Source: JACJYM01 sp965230495 (GTDB taxonomy: Bacteria; Bacteroidota; Bacteroidia; Chitinophagales; Saprospiraceae). Taken from it: 64,000 bases of DNA. Under the pieces are notes generated by a model, which saw nothing but the letters and a program-made list of their open reading frames with translations, was not told the DNA's origin and did no database searches. Each line of letters opens with the position of its first letter. Position 1 is the first letter of the stretch. Where the stretch lies: contig OZ246004.1 in assembly GCA_965230495.1 (NCBI GenBank), positions 620,001 to 684,000 on the forward strand, read 5' to 3'. A program made the position numbers and the translations under genes. Of this stretch, positions 9,360 to 18,245 are shown one piece after another.

Positions 9360-10262
9360 ATGAAACCAGCACTATTAATTTTAGCGGCCGGAATGGGAAG
9401 TAGATATGGGGGATTAAAGCAATTGGATGCTTTTGGACCTAATGGTGAAACGATTATTGACTATTCATTGTATGATGCAATCAATGCAGGATTCGGGAAG
9501 GTTGTTTTTGTTATCCGAGAGTTTTTTAAGGAGGATTTTATTAAAACATTTGGGCCCAAACTAGATGGTAAAATAGAGGTAGAGTATGTGATGCAAGATT
9601 TGATGGATATACCTGGAGAATATGCAATGGATGAGAATAGAGAAAAACCATGGGGAACAGCTCACGCGGTTTGGGTAGGGCGTAATGTGATTAAAGAGCC
9701 TTTTGGAGTCATCAATGCAGACGATTATTATGGAGTAGATTCTTATAAGGTTTTGCACGATTTCCTTGTTGATAGATCTGAAGAAAATAACTACTCTGTG
9801 GTGGGTTATCGATTGAAAAACACTCTTTCAGATCATGGCACAGTCAATAGAGGAGTCTGTAGTGCGGACAATGATGGAAATCTTTCTAAGATTGTAGAAT
9901 GTCTAAAGATCAGAAGAAATGAGGACGGGAGTATTTCTTATCCGACAGAGGACGGAGAGAATAATCTAACTGATGAAACCTTGGTGTCCATGAATATGTG
10001 GGGATTTAAACCTTCGTATTTCGATTATTCTGAAGCGATGTTTCATGATTTTCTTAAAGAAAGATCTGAAGAGTTGAAATCTGAGTTTTTAATTCCCGAT
10101 GTGATCTATGATATGATTAAAAAGGATGTAAGAAAAATACGAGTACTGGATACAGATTCACAATGGTTTGGAGTGACATATCAAGAAGATAAACCTATTG
10201 TAATAAGGAAAATAAATGACTTGCTTGATAGGGGAGTGTATCCCGAAGATTTGTGGCAGTAG
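9360..10262 (+). CDS. sugar-phosphate nucleotidyltransferase
   Basis: A 300-residue cytoplasmic GT-A-fold nucleotidyltransferase. The N-terminus has the nucleotide-binding signature LILAAGMGSRYGGLKQLDAF. INADDYYG near residue 118 supplies the metal-binding aspartates. Family members couple a sugar phosphate with an NTP to give an NDP-sugar for envelope polysaccharide synthesis; the substrate here cannot be told. The gene is transcribed alone, divergent from argS, and is followed by a shared terminator with the convergent aconitase gene. Confidence 0.85.
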   Translation: MKPALLILAAGMGSRYGGLKQLDAFGPNGETIIDYSLYDAINAGFGKVVFVIREFFKEDFIKTFGPKLDGKIEVEYVMQDLMDIPGEYAMDENREKPWGTAHAVWVGRNVIKEPFGVINADDYYGVDSYKVLHDFLVDRSEENNYSVVGYRLKNTLSDHGTVNRGVCSADNDGNLSKIVECLKIRRNEDGSISYPTEDGENNLTDETLVSMNMWGFKPSYFDYSEAMFHDFLKERSEELKSEFLIPDVIYDMIKKDVRKIRVLDTDSQWFGVTYQEDKPIVIRKINDLLDRGVYPEDLWQ

Positions 10263-10280
10263 TCTATAGTAGGAAAATTA

Positions 10281-10313
10281 AAAAAAGCCGCTAATCAACT
10301 TAGCGGCTTTTTT
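10281..10313. terminator. bidirectional intrinsic terminator
   Basis: A 13-base stem (aaaaaagccgcta with its complement at 10301-10313) closes a 7-base loop. A- and T-tracts flank it on both sides. It sits between the convergent nucleotidyltransferase and aconitase genes. Confidence 0.9.
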
Positions 10314-10331
10314 TATTTAATGATTCTAGCA

Positions 10332-12602
10332 TTATGCTATTTCTTCTCTAATTTTATTTAAAGCACTTCCCGCTCTTACCCAATCGATCTGAGCTTGATT
10401 GTAAGTGTGAGATACTTCAAACTTATCTTGCGTACCGTCTGCATGATCAAGTACTACCGTCAGATTCTTACCTGGAGCCATATCACTGAAATCAGGGATA
10501 GAAACAGTATCATCCTGTCTTACTTTGTCATAATCCGACTTGTCTACAAAAGTAAGGGCTAACATTCCTTGTTTCTTAAGATTGGTTTCATGAATTCTTG
10601 CAAAAGATTTTACGATTACTGCATTTACTCCCAAGAATCTTGGCTCCATAGCTGCATGTTCTCTTGAGGAACCTTCACCTAAATTTTCTTCACCGAATAC
10701 TACCGTTCCGATACCGGCATTTTGATAAGTTCTTGCGGAATCAGGAACAGCCATGTAATCACCTGTTTCAAGATTAAGGACATTGTTAGTCTCGTCGTTA
10801 AAATAATTTACTGCACCTGTATAACAATTATTAGATATATTTTCTAGGTGACCTCTATATTTTAACCATGGACCTGCCATTGAAATATGATCAGTAGTAC
10901 ACTTGCCTTTAACCTTGATAAGTATTTTCATACCGTTCATACTGTCCTGAGTGATTGGAGCAAAAGGAGTAAGTAACTGCAATCTGTCAGAATTGGGATC
11001 AACTTTTACCTCTATCTTACTACCATCCTCAGCGGGAGCGTTATAGCCTCTATCCTTTACATCAAAACCATTTGGAGGTAATTCATAACCTGTGGGCTCA
11101 TCTAGTTTTACCTCTTCACCTTTATCATTTATCAGTGTGTCGTTAGCCGGATCAAAATCTAATCTCCCAGCTATAGCTATTGCCGCCACCATTTCCGGAG
11201 AAGAAACAAAAGCGTGCGTATTTGGATTTCCATCCGCCCTTTTGGCAAAGTTTCTATTGAAAGAATGTATAATACTATTTTTTGGAGCATTCATGGGATC
11301 ACTATATCTGGCCCATTGTCCGATACATGGTCCACATGCATTGGTAAATATGGTGGCATTAAGATCTTCAAATATTTTTAAAATACCATCTCTTTCTGTA
11401 GTATATCTAACTTGCTCACTTCCTGGATTGATACCAAATTCTGCCTTAGTAGAAAGTCCTTTGTCAAGAGCTTGCTTAGCAACAGAAGCGGCTCTTGATA
11501 AATCTTCGTAAGAAGAGTTAGTACATGATCCTATAAGTCCCCATTCTACTTCAAGGGGCCAATCATTTTCTGTAGCTCTTTTAGTCATCTCTGGTCCAGC
11601 TGGTGTAGATAGGTCAGGAGTGAAAGGCCCGTTTAGTAGTGGTTTTAATTCAGACAGGTTGATCTCTATTACTTGATCGAAGTATTTTTCAGGATTAGCA
11701 TAACACTCCGGATCCGCAGTCAAATGATCTTTAACAGCTAAAGCTGCATCAGCTATACCAGCCCTGTCGGTAGCACGTAAATAGCGATCCATACTTTCAT
11801 CATAGCCGAATGTTGAGGTAGTTGCTCCTATTTCAGCTCCCATGTTACATATGGTACCTTTTCCAGTACAGCTCAGATTAAGTGCCCCATCGCCAAAGTA
11901 TTCAACAATAGCACCTGTTCCACCTTTTACCGTAAGAATATCAGCCACCCTAAGTATAACATCTTTTGGAGAGGACCAACCGGATAGTTTACCTGTTAGT
12001 TTGACTCCAATAAGCTTAGGATTTTTTAACTCCCAGGGCATTCCTGCCATTACATCCACGGCATCTGCACCACCAACACCAATGGCTACCATTCCAAGGC
12101 CTCCCGCATTCACTGTGTGACTATCCGTACCTATCATCATTCCTCCTGGGAAAGCATAGTTTTCAAGTACCACTTGGTGGATAATACCGGCACCGGGTTT
12201 CCAAAACCCTATACCATATTTATCAGAAACGGATTCTAAGAAATTAAAAACTTCATTACTTGTATTGATGGCATTTTGTAAATCAGCATCTGCTCCCATT
12301 TTTGCTTGAATCAAGTGATCACAATGGACCGTGGAGGGAACGGCTACTTTGTCTTTTCCAGCCATCATAAACTGGAGTAAAGCCATTTGTGCCGTGGCAT
12401 CTTGCATAGCTACTCTATCAGGCGAGAAGAAAACATAATCTTTACCTCTGACATAGTCCTTTAACTCTGATTCCGGATGAAGATGAGCATAAAGAATCTT
12501 TTCAGCCAATGTTAATGGTCTGTTTAGTTTTTCTTTTATTGCAGATATCTTACCATCCAAGGACTCATAATGAGATTTAATCATTTCTATGTCAAACGCC
12601 AT
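10332..12602 (-). CDS. acnA: aconitate hydratase, mitochondrial type
   Basis: A 756-residue [4Fe-4S] hydro-lyase that interconverts citrate and isocitrate in the TCA cycle. The three cluster cysteines are in GSCTNSS and NACGPCIGQW. Substrate-binding signatures such as IGTDSHTVNAGGLGM and the swivel-domain GEGSSREHAAMEPR are all present. Size and sequence style match the eukaryotic mitochondrial aconitase group, which is common in Bacteroidota, rather than AcnB; the symbol is therefore only approximate. It is transcribed alone from a promoter about 45 bases upstream and faces the FAD oxidoreductase gene divergently across a 344-base intergenic region. Confidence 0.95.
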   Translation of the reverse strand: MAFDIEMIKSHYESLDGKISAIKEKLNRPLTLAEKILYAHLHPESELKDYVRGKDYVFFSPDRVAMQDATAQMALLQFMMAGKDKVAVPSTVHCDHLIQAKMGADADLQNAINTSNEVFNFLESVSDKYGIGFWKPGAGIIHQVVLENYAFPGGMMIGTDSHTVNAGGLGMVAIGVGGADAVDVMAGMPWELKNPKLIGVKLTGKLSGWSSPKDVILRVADILTVKGGTGAIVEYFGDGALNLSCTGKGTICNMGAEIGATTSTFGYDESMDRYLRATDRAGIADAALAVKDHLTADPECYANPEKYFDQVIEINLSELKPLLNGPFTPDLSTPAGPEMTKRATENDWPLEVEWGLIGSCTNSSYEDLSRAASVAKQALDKGLSTKAEFGINPGSEQVRYTTERDGILKIFEDLNATIFTNACGPCIGQWARYSDPMNAPKNSIIHSFNRNFAKRADGNPNTHAFVSSPEMVAAIAIAGRLDFDPANDTLINDKGEEVKLDEPTGYELPPNGFDVKDRGYNAPAEDGSKIEVKVDPNSDRLQLLTPFAPITQDSMNGMKILIKVKGKCTTDHISMAGPWLKYRGHLENISNNCYTGAVNYFNDETNNVLNLETGDYMAVPDSARTYQNAGIGTVVFGEENLGEGSSREHAAMEPRFLGVNAVIVKSFARIHETNLKKQGMLALTFVDKSDYDKVRQDDTVSIPDFSDMAPGKNLTVVLDHADGTQDKFEVSHTYNQAQIDWVRAGSALNKIREEIA

Positions 12603-12646
12603 ATTCTTTTTTTTATAATTAATAAATTATGCTTCTTTTCAGATCG

Positions 12647-12654
12647 CAAAAATA
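12647..12654 (-). promoter_or_regulatory. -7 box of the aconitase promoter
   Basis: The minus strand reads TATTTTTG, a perfect TAnnTTTG match, giving a leader of about 40 bases before the aconitase start. Confidence 0.5.
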
Positions 12655-12712
12655 GAAAATATTTACATCATCAACACTTTGTTAATCCATTTAAATATAT
12701 GGGTGTCAATAT

Positions 12713-12735
12713 TGTCTAAACGAACCATTTAGACA
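12713..12735. promoter_or_regulatory. operator-like inverted repeat
   Basis: TGTCTAAA (12713-12720) and its exact complement TTTAGACA (12728-12735) flank a 7-base spacer. The site lies upstream of the aconitase promoter, in the 344-base gap 12,603-12,946 between the divergent aconitase and FAD oxidoreductase genes. The rest of that gap is AT-rich, with no gene and no perfect rightward -7 box. The regulator is unknown. Confidence 0.4.
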
Positions 12736-12946
12736 TATTCTATTTTTTATATATTTTAACAAAAATATCTTTAGAATGTTTCAGTCATAAAGTTGTAAAT
12801 TGGGAATATTTTAATCCAAAAATTTGATGTAATCGTCTTGAGCCAAACATTTTATTAAGAGATTTGATTTTGGTATAATTTTTAGTCATATAATATCCTT
12901 AATACCTCATCTTAATTTTTAAATTTATGTCAATTAAACTAGCTAG

Positions 12947-14293
12947 ATGAGCAACATAGTCATTATAGGAAATGGCATTTCCGGAATAACTGCAGCGAGA
13001 TGGGTGAGGAAACTAAGTGATAGCAATATTACTGTAGTTTCTTCAGAGACTAAATACTTTTTTAGTCGTACTGCTTTAATGTATGTGTATATGGGCCATA
13101 TGAGGTTTGAAGATATTAAACCTTATGAAGATTGGTTTTGGGAGAAAAATAACATCAATTTGGTAGAGGGTAAAGTTGAGAATATAGACTTTTCTTCTAA
13201 AACATTAAATTTAGATAAGGGAGCTACTATTTCTTACGATAAGTTGGTTTTGGCATTAGGTTCAAAATCAAATAAGTTTGGTTGGCCTGGGCAAGATTTG
13301 GATGCAGTAGGCGGATTATATCACCTTCAAGACTTACAGAATATGGAGAAATATAGTAAGGGACTGAAACGAGCTGTAGTAGTGGGGGGTGGTCTGATCG
13401 GTATTGAAATGGCGGAGATGTTTCATTCGAGGAATATTCCTGTTACTATGTTGGTCCGAGAATCTAATTATTGGAACAATGTGCTGCCAGAAGAAGAATC
13501 TGAAATGATAAGCAAACATATTAAAGAACATCATATTGATTTGCGGTTAGGAGTAAATCTTCAGGAAATAAAAGATGATAGTAACGGAAAGGTAAAGTCA
13601 GTGATTGTTAAAGAGACAGGAGAAGAAATAGAATGTGGCTATGTAGGCTTGACAGCGGGAGTCAGTCCTAATGTCACATGGTTGAAAGAGACAGGCTTAG
13701 ACATTGGAAGAGGAATTCAAGTCAATGATTATTTAGAGACGAATGTCTCCGATGTATATGCGATAGGAGATTGTGCAGAGCTTATTTCTCCAAGAGAGGG
13801 AAGAAGAGGTGTAGAAGCTATTTGGTATACAGGTAGGATGATGGGAGAGACAGTTGCATATAATCTTTGCAACCAAAAAGTTAAGTACGATCCTGGTATA
13901 TGGTTTAATAGTGCGAAATTTATTGATATTGAATATCAGGTATATGGACAGGTGCCAAATCAAATGCCAGACCATATGAAAAGCTTATTTTGGAAAAATG
14001 AAAATTCTGATAAATCTATTCGAATCAATTATCATAAAGATACAAAAGAGGTATTGGGATTTAACCTTATGGGGATTAGATACAGACATGAAGTTTGTGA
14101 AAAATGGCTCAAACAAAAAACCAATATAGAAGCTGTTTTAACGAATCTATCTTTAGCTAATTTTGATCCGGAATTCTTTAAATCCTACGAACAAGAATTA
14201 ATTGAAAGATATAACCGCACAACAAGCTCTAATCTTACATTAAAGTCAAAGAGAAGCTTGAGTAGAGTACTTAATTTTCTAAAAACTAATTAA
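12947..14293 (+). CDS. NirB/NADH-oxidase-like FAD oxidoreductase
   Basis: A 448-residue pyridine nucleotide-disulfide-type flavoprotein. An FAD-binding Rossmann motif is at residues 3-10 (IVIIGNGISG). A second dinucleotide-binding motif is near residue 147 (VVVGGGLIGIEMAEMF). The FAD-contacting DVYAIGDCAE lies near residue 268. The segment YFFSRTALMYVYMG resembles the NirB/rubredoxin-reductase type and lacks the active-site cysteine of Nox or CoA-disulfide reductases. It likely passes electrons from NAD(P)H to a protein partner. The gene 11 bases downstream encodes a membrane iron-sulfur protein, the obvious candidate partner. The true electron acceptor is unknown. Confidence 0.85.
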   Translation: MSNIVIIGNGISGITAARWVRKLSDSNITVVSSETKYFFSRTALMYVYMGHMRFEDIKPYEDWFWEKNNINLVEGKVENIDFSSKTLNLDKGATISYDKLVLALGSKSNKFGWPGQDLDAVGGLYHLQDLQNMEKYSKGLKRAVVVGGGLIGIEMAEMFHSRNIPVTMLVRESNYWNNVLPEEESEMISKHIKEHHIDLRLGVNLQEIKDDSNGKVKSVIVKETGEEIECGYVGLTAGVSPNVTWLKETGLDIGRGIQVNDYLETNVSDVYAIGDCAELISPREGRRGVEAIWYTGRMMGETVAYNLCNQKVKYDPGIWFNSAKFIDIEYQVYGQVPNQMPDHMKSLFWKNENSDKSIRINYHKDTKEVLGFNLMGIRYRHEVCEKWLKQKTNIEAVLTNLSLANFDPEFFKSYEQELIERYNRTTSSNLTLKSKRSLSRVLNFLKTN

Positions 14294-14304
14294 TAAAATA
14301 AGAG

Positions 14305-16101
14305 ATGAATACGATACAGAAATTAGGAATTGGGTTGTTCATTATCTCTTTGTTGATTTTTACAGCGATGTTGGGTCTTGGTTCTCATAAATTGACACAA
14401 TCTAACCTCGAAATTGGCAGCAAGTATCATAAGGAAGAGATACTGGAGATTGCTAAAAAGAAGGGAGTATTAGGACAAAAAATGAGTACGATTAGTTTTA
14501 TTTCTTCATTTAAAGAAGTGCTAAAAGAATCACAGCAGTCTTTGAACAATAAGGCATCTGTGGGCCTTCCTGAAGGAGTAGGAGAGTGGGATTATAAGTT
14601 AGGTGATTGGAAAATTTCGGAGTACACAAATAGTGTTGTGAGAGGAACTGCATATGGACCTGTCCAAAAAAATCCTCTTTTATTCCTATTTCTTACATTT
14701 GGTTTGGGAATTATCGGGGGCTTGTTGTTTATTATTCCAAAATTTTTGGAACCTGAAGGAATTAAGCATAATGGTATATATCATAACAGTCTTACTAGAG
14801 GACTTAGGTTTAATCTTCGCAATTTGACGTTAATAGGAGCTTTGGTGTTAACCATTGTATATGGCTTTTTTAAGTATAGCAATTTGTTTTGGCCAGCAAT
14901 AACGGTCATAATAGCTGGCGTTATTACTTATTTGGTTATCTATTCTCCAAAAACTAGGGGAGATGCTCCTCCTAAGAGTAGTTCGCCAATAGATACTGGA
15001 AGTCTTGGAGTAATTGCCGGAATATATCTTGTTGGCTTTTATATATTATTGTATTGGGCACCAGAGTATATCCATAACTGGATTGCTATGGTTGATCCCT
15101 TGAGTTTAAAACTAAGTGGAAATGGAGCAAGTCAATGGTTTCTGTATGGTTTAATGTATACTGTAATTGTTATTGTGATGGGGGTAAGAATGTTAAGTAA
15201 ATACAGACATAATAAATATCAGCAGGTAAGGACCTACTCAGTGATATTTTTTCAAACCGCCTTTGCATTTCTCATTCCCGAAATATTGGTGAGATTAAAT
15301 CAACCGTGGTTCGATTTTAAAAATATGTGGCCGTTGGATTATGATTTCTTTTACTCTTACAATCTTCAGCAGTTGACCTCTAGTGGTTCGTTAGGTTTGT
15401 TTATGCTTATCTGGGGGATAATACTATTTATAATTGGGGTTCCTGTCTTGACCTATTTTTTTGGAAAAAGATGGTATTGTAGTTGGGTTTGTGGCTGCGG
15501 CGGACTAGCTGAAACGATGGGAGATCCTTTTAGACAATTGTCAGACAAAAGCTTAAGAGCATGGAGGTTTGAAAGATATATTATTCATGGAGTATTGGTA
15601 GCAGCAGTTGTTATGACAGGTATGGTGTTGGTTCATTATTTTACCGGTAAGTCGTATGTGTTGGGACTTAATGTAGAGAATGTTAAGTCTTGGTATGGGT
15701 TCTTGATAGGAGCGGGATTTTCTGGAGTCGTAGGTACTGGGTTTTATCCATTGATGGGAAATAGAGTGTGGTGCAGATTTGGTTGTCCTCTTGCAGCATA
15801 TCTCGGACTAGTACAGCGTTTCAAGAGTCGTTTTAGAATTACAACGAATGGTGGACAATGTATTTCGTGTGGTAATTGTTCAACTTATTGTGAGATGGGT
15901 ATTGATGTACGTATGTATGCCCAGAAAGGACAAGATATTGTGAGAAGCAGTTGTGTAGGATGTGGAGTATGTTCGGCGGTCTGTCCCAGAGGAGTTTTGC
16001 GATTAGAGAATGCTACAGAGGACATCAAAGTAAGAACTCAAGAACTCCGAGTAATTCATATTGATAAAGAAGGAGTATCATTAAAGGAAGAAATTGCCTA
16101 G
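14305..16101 (+). CDS. NosR/NapH-like membrane 4Fe-4S protein
   Basis: A 598-residue inner-membrane protein with an N-terminal membrane anchor (residues about 7-26) and about seven further hydrophobic segments. Cysteine motifs RWYCSWVCGCGG and WCRFGCPLAAYLG are like those on the membrane arms of NosR, NapH and CcoG. At the C-terminus there are two ferredoxin-type clusters, CISCGNCSTYCEMG and CVGCGVCSAVCPRG. Such proteins move electrons between the quinone pool, cytoplasmic donors and periplasmic enzymes. An N-terminal FMN-binding NosR domain is not evident. It forms an operon with the FAD oxidoreductase. No terminal reductase gene lies nearby, so the pathway is unresolved. Confidence 0.85.
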   Translation: MNTIQKLGIGLFIISLLIFTAMLGLGSHKLTQSNLEIGSKYHKEEILEIAKKKGVLGQKMSTISFISSFKEVLKESQQSLNNKASVGLPEGVGEWDYKLGDWKISEYTNSVVRGTAYGPVQKNPLLFLFLTFGLGIIGGLLFIIPKFLEPEGIKHNGIYHNSLTRGLRFNLRNLTLIGALVLTIVYGFFKYSNLFWPAITVIIAGVITYLVIYSPKTRGDAPPKSSSPIDTGSLGVIAGIYLVGFYILLYWAPEYIHNWIAMVDPLSLKLSGNGASQWFLYGLMYTVIVIVMGVRMLSKYRHNKYQQVRTYSVIFFQTAFAFLIPEILVRLNQPWFDFKNMWPLDYDFFYSYNLQQLTSSGSLGLFMLIWGIILFIIGVPVLTYFFGKRWYCSWVCGCGGLAETMGDPFRQLSDKSLRAWRFERYIIHGVLVAAVVMTGMVLVHYFTGKSYVLGLNVENVKSWYGFLIGAGFSGVVGTGFYPLMGNRVWCRFGCPLAAYLGLVQRFKSRFRITTNGGQCISCGNCSTYCEMGIDVRMYAQKGQDIVRSSCVGCGVCSAVCPRGVLRLENATEDIKVRTQELRVIHIDKEGVSLKEEIA

Positions 16102-16122
16102 CACAAAGGGCAATTTCTTCCT
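16085..16122. terminator. bidirectional terminator overlapping a gene end
   Basis: A 14-base perfect stem (16085-16098 with 16109-16122) has a 10-base loop that contains the TAG stop of the membrane ferredoxin gene. The left arm is coding sequence for its last residues. It separates this gene from convergent lepB. Confidence 0.75.
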
Positions 16123-16130
16123 GAATTATA

Positions 16131-17711
16131 TTAGTTGATATTGGCCGATTTCATGATTCGGTTCCAATTGATACCTCCTCCACTTTCTTTGGAAAAGAAT
16201 ATAAATAGCGGTTTACCTACTATATGATCATGAGGAACAAATCCCCACATTCTGCTATCTTCAGAATTATGTCGATTATCACCCATAGCCCAATAATAGT
16301 CCTGTTTAAAAGTATATTCATCAGTCTGTTTTCCATTTATAAAGAACTGTCCATTTTTTTCTTCGTAATCGTTATTTTCGTATACGTTAATAATTCTACG
16401 ATAGAAACCAATATTGTCTTTATTTAGCTTAATGGTAGTTCCTTTTTTAGGTATCCAAACGGGACCATAGTTATCAACTGTCCATTCTTTTGAAGATTGT
16501 TCTCCCAATGGAAAAACGGTTCCTTTACTTCTTGCATTATCTACGATTTTGACAACAGCTCCTAAACCTTTTAACTGTTCTACCTGCTTAGCATTGAGAA
16601 AATAGGCATTGGGCCCTACAATATCTTCACCATTGATTCCCCACTTATCCAATCTTTTCTTACTTATGCTCTGTCCATTGGGAGGAGAAATTAGATACAA
16701 AAACTGCATTTCTGTAGGGTTCTTTTGAGGCTTTCCATTGATATAGATTTGCCTATCAATTATTTGAAGACTATCTCCAGGGGTTGCTACGCATCTTTTT
16801 ATATAATGATCCTTTTTGTCAAGTGGACGGGTAACCAAATTTCCCTTTTTTATTTCTTGCAAGAGGTCTCTGTCCCCAAATTGTCTAGCTTTTTGATCGG
16901 TATTAACTTGATCAATCCAATAGCTTCTTTTAGGAGTAATATATACACTGTCTCCAACAGGCCAGTTGAAAACAATAGGTTTCCCTTTTTCTATACTTTC
17001 TAAAGCGGGTAGTCTGTGATAACCTAAAGCAGGTTTTTCGATATATGATTCTTTATTGATAAATGGGATCCTATTATGCAGGAGAGGAATCATTGCCACA
17101 GTCATTGGAGTTCGAATACCATAATGAGCTTTAGATACAAAAAGGAAATCTCCCACATTTAAAGACCCTTCCATAGAAGGAGTTGGTATTACATAGGCTT
17201 CAATTAAGAACATTCGAATAAAGGCAGCGGCAAACACAGCAAAAACTAATGATTCTACCCATTCTCTCCATACTGGTTTTTTATACGGATTCTTAGACAT
17301 TAGTTTTTGGTACTCATATGTATTTCCAGAATCTTGAGCAGCTAATAGCTGTTCCATGTATTTTTTTTCTGCTGGTAGAATAGGTTCTACATATTTATCA
17401 TTTTCATTAAAAGCAATTTTGAAAAAGATAGCTGGAGCATATATTACGGCTAAAGCCGTATCTCTAAACCGAAGTTTGTTGAATGACCTGACCAAATCTA
17501 CAGCCATGCCAGTAAAAATAAAAATATTGACAATTGGAATAAGTAATAGTAGGGCATACCTGGGTTTACGTCCTATAAGCTTACACCATTCCACAAAATT
17601 AACTCCGGGAATAAGTCCTTTAACTGCATCAACACCAGCTTTGGGAAACAGAAAGTAAAGGCTGATACTCAATAGGATATAACTGACGATTAAAAAAATT
17701 AATATACTCAC
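16131..17711 (-). CDS. lepB: signal peptidase I
   Basis: A 526-residue inner-membrane protease that removes signal peptides from exported proteins. N-terminal hydrophobic segments (residues 1-22 and about 52-75) precede a further anchor near residue 162. The catalytic serine is in IPTPSMEGSLNVGDF near residue 179. The lysine box is KRCVATPGD, and the C-terminal box is MGDNRHNSEDSR. The protein is much longer than E. coli LepB (324 residues) because of an N-terminal membrane domain and an insertion before the last box; both are usual in Bacteroidota. Many substrates are encoded in this window. Transcribed alone from a promoter close to its start. Confidence 0.95.
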   Translation of the reverse strand: MSILIFLIVSYILLSISLYFLFPKAGVDAVKGLIPGVNFVEWCKLIGRKPRYALLLLIPIVNIFIFTGMAVDLVRSFNKLRFRDTALAVIYAPAIFFKIAFNENDKYVEPILPAEKKYMEQLLAAQDSGNTYEYQKLMSKNPYKKPVWREWVESLVFAVFAAAFIRMFLIEAYVIPTPSMEGSLNVGDFLFVSKAHYGIRTPMTVAMIPLLHNRIPFINKESYIEKPALGYHRLPALESIEKGKPIVFNWPVGDSVYITPKRSYWIDQVNTDQKARQFGDRDLLQEIKKGNLVTRPLDKKDHYIKRCVATPGDSLQIIDRQIYINGKPQKNPTEMQFLYLISPPNGQSISKKRLDKWGINGEDIVGPNAYFLNAKQVEQLKGLGAVVKIVDNARSKGTVFPLGEQSSKEWTVDNYGPVWIPKKGTTIKLNKDNIGFYRRIINVYENNDYEEKNGQFFINGKQTDEYTFKQDYYWAMGDNRHNSEDSRMWGFVPHDHIVGKPLFIFFSKESGGGINWNRIMKSANIN

Positions 17712-17727
17712 TACTCTTTCTTTTTTG

Positions 17728-17735
17728 CAAATATA
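17728..17735 (-). promoter_or_regulatory. -7 box of the lepB promoter
   Basis: The minus strand reads TATATTTG, a perfect consensus box 16 bases upstream of the lepB start codon. The mRNA leader must therefore be only about 10 bases. Confidence 0.5.
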
Positions 17736-17831
17736 AACTTTATAACGTATAGACTTATTTTCGGAAAATAACTTAATCTACGAACGGATGGATTATGTGG
17801 ATGAACGACGGTATTTTAAGATTTTACCTTT

Positions 17832-18206
17832 TTAAAATTTCTTAGAAGCACCTAACAAAACACCAATAAAGCCTATGATGGCACTTATGGAGATATCAGC
17901 TACGGTGACCCATGAAGGTAATTTGTTGATAAAAACGAAATAGGTCACAGCAGAAATAACAACTAACCAAGCAATAATACCAGAGGAATATTTGCTTTGA
18001 ATAGATACCATGCCAGCTATAAATCCCGCTACCATGGTGCCAATACCATGGGTAATAATTCTAATCCAAAAAATATAATAAGGAGTATTTACTTCAGCTT
18101 CTGGATTTGCAACAGGCCATATCATATCCATTACCATGGTACCTAAAAAGATAACTAGTCCACCTGAAGAAATACCAGCTATTACAGCTAGAATAAACCT
18201 AATCAT
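17832..18206 (-). CDS. small four-helix membrane protein
   Basis: A 124-residue protein made almost wholly of four hydrophobic segments (about residues 3-25, 43-66, 74-92 and 100-119). Glycine-rich turns such as GISSGGLVIFLG and GFIGVLLGASKKF separate or end them. No signature of a known transporter is visible. It lies 39 bases downstream of the pdhA-strand neighbour's start side and upstream of lepB on the same strand. An integral inner-membrane location is the only safe statement. Confidence 0.7.
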   Translation of the reverse strand: MIRFILAVIAGISSGGLVIFLGTMVMDMIWPVANPEAEVNTPYYIFWIRIITHGIGTMVAGFIAGMVSIQSKYSSGIIAWLVVISAVTYFVFINKLPSWVTVADISISAIIGFIGVLLGASKKF

Positions 18207-18245
18207 ATGTATACCGATTTATTGAGATATTGGACCTTGATATGT

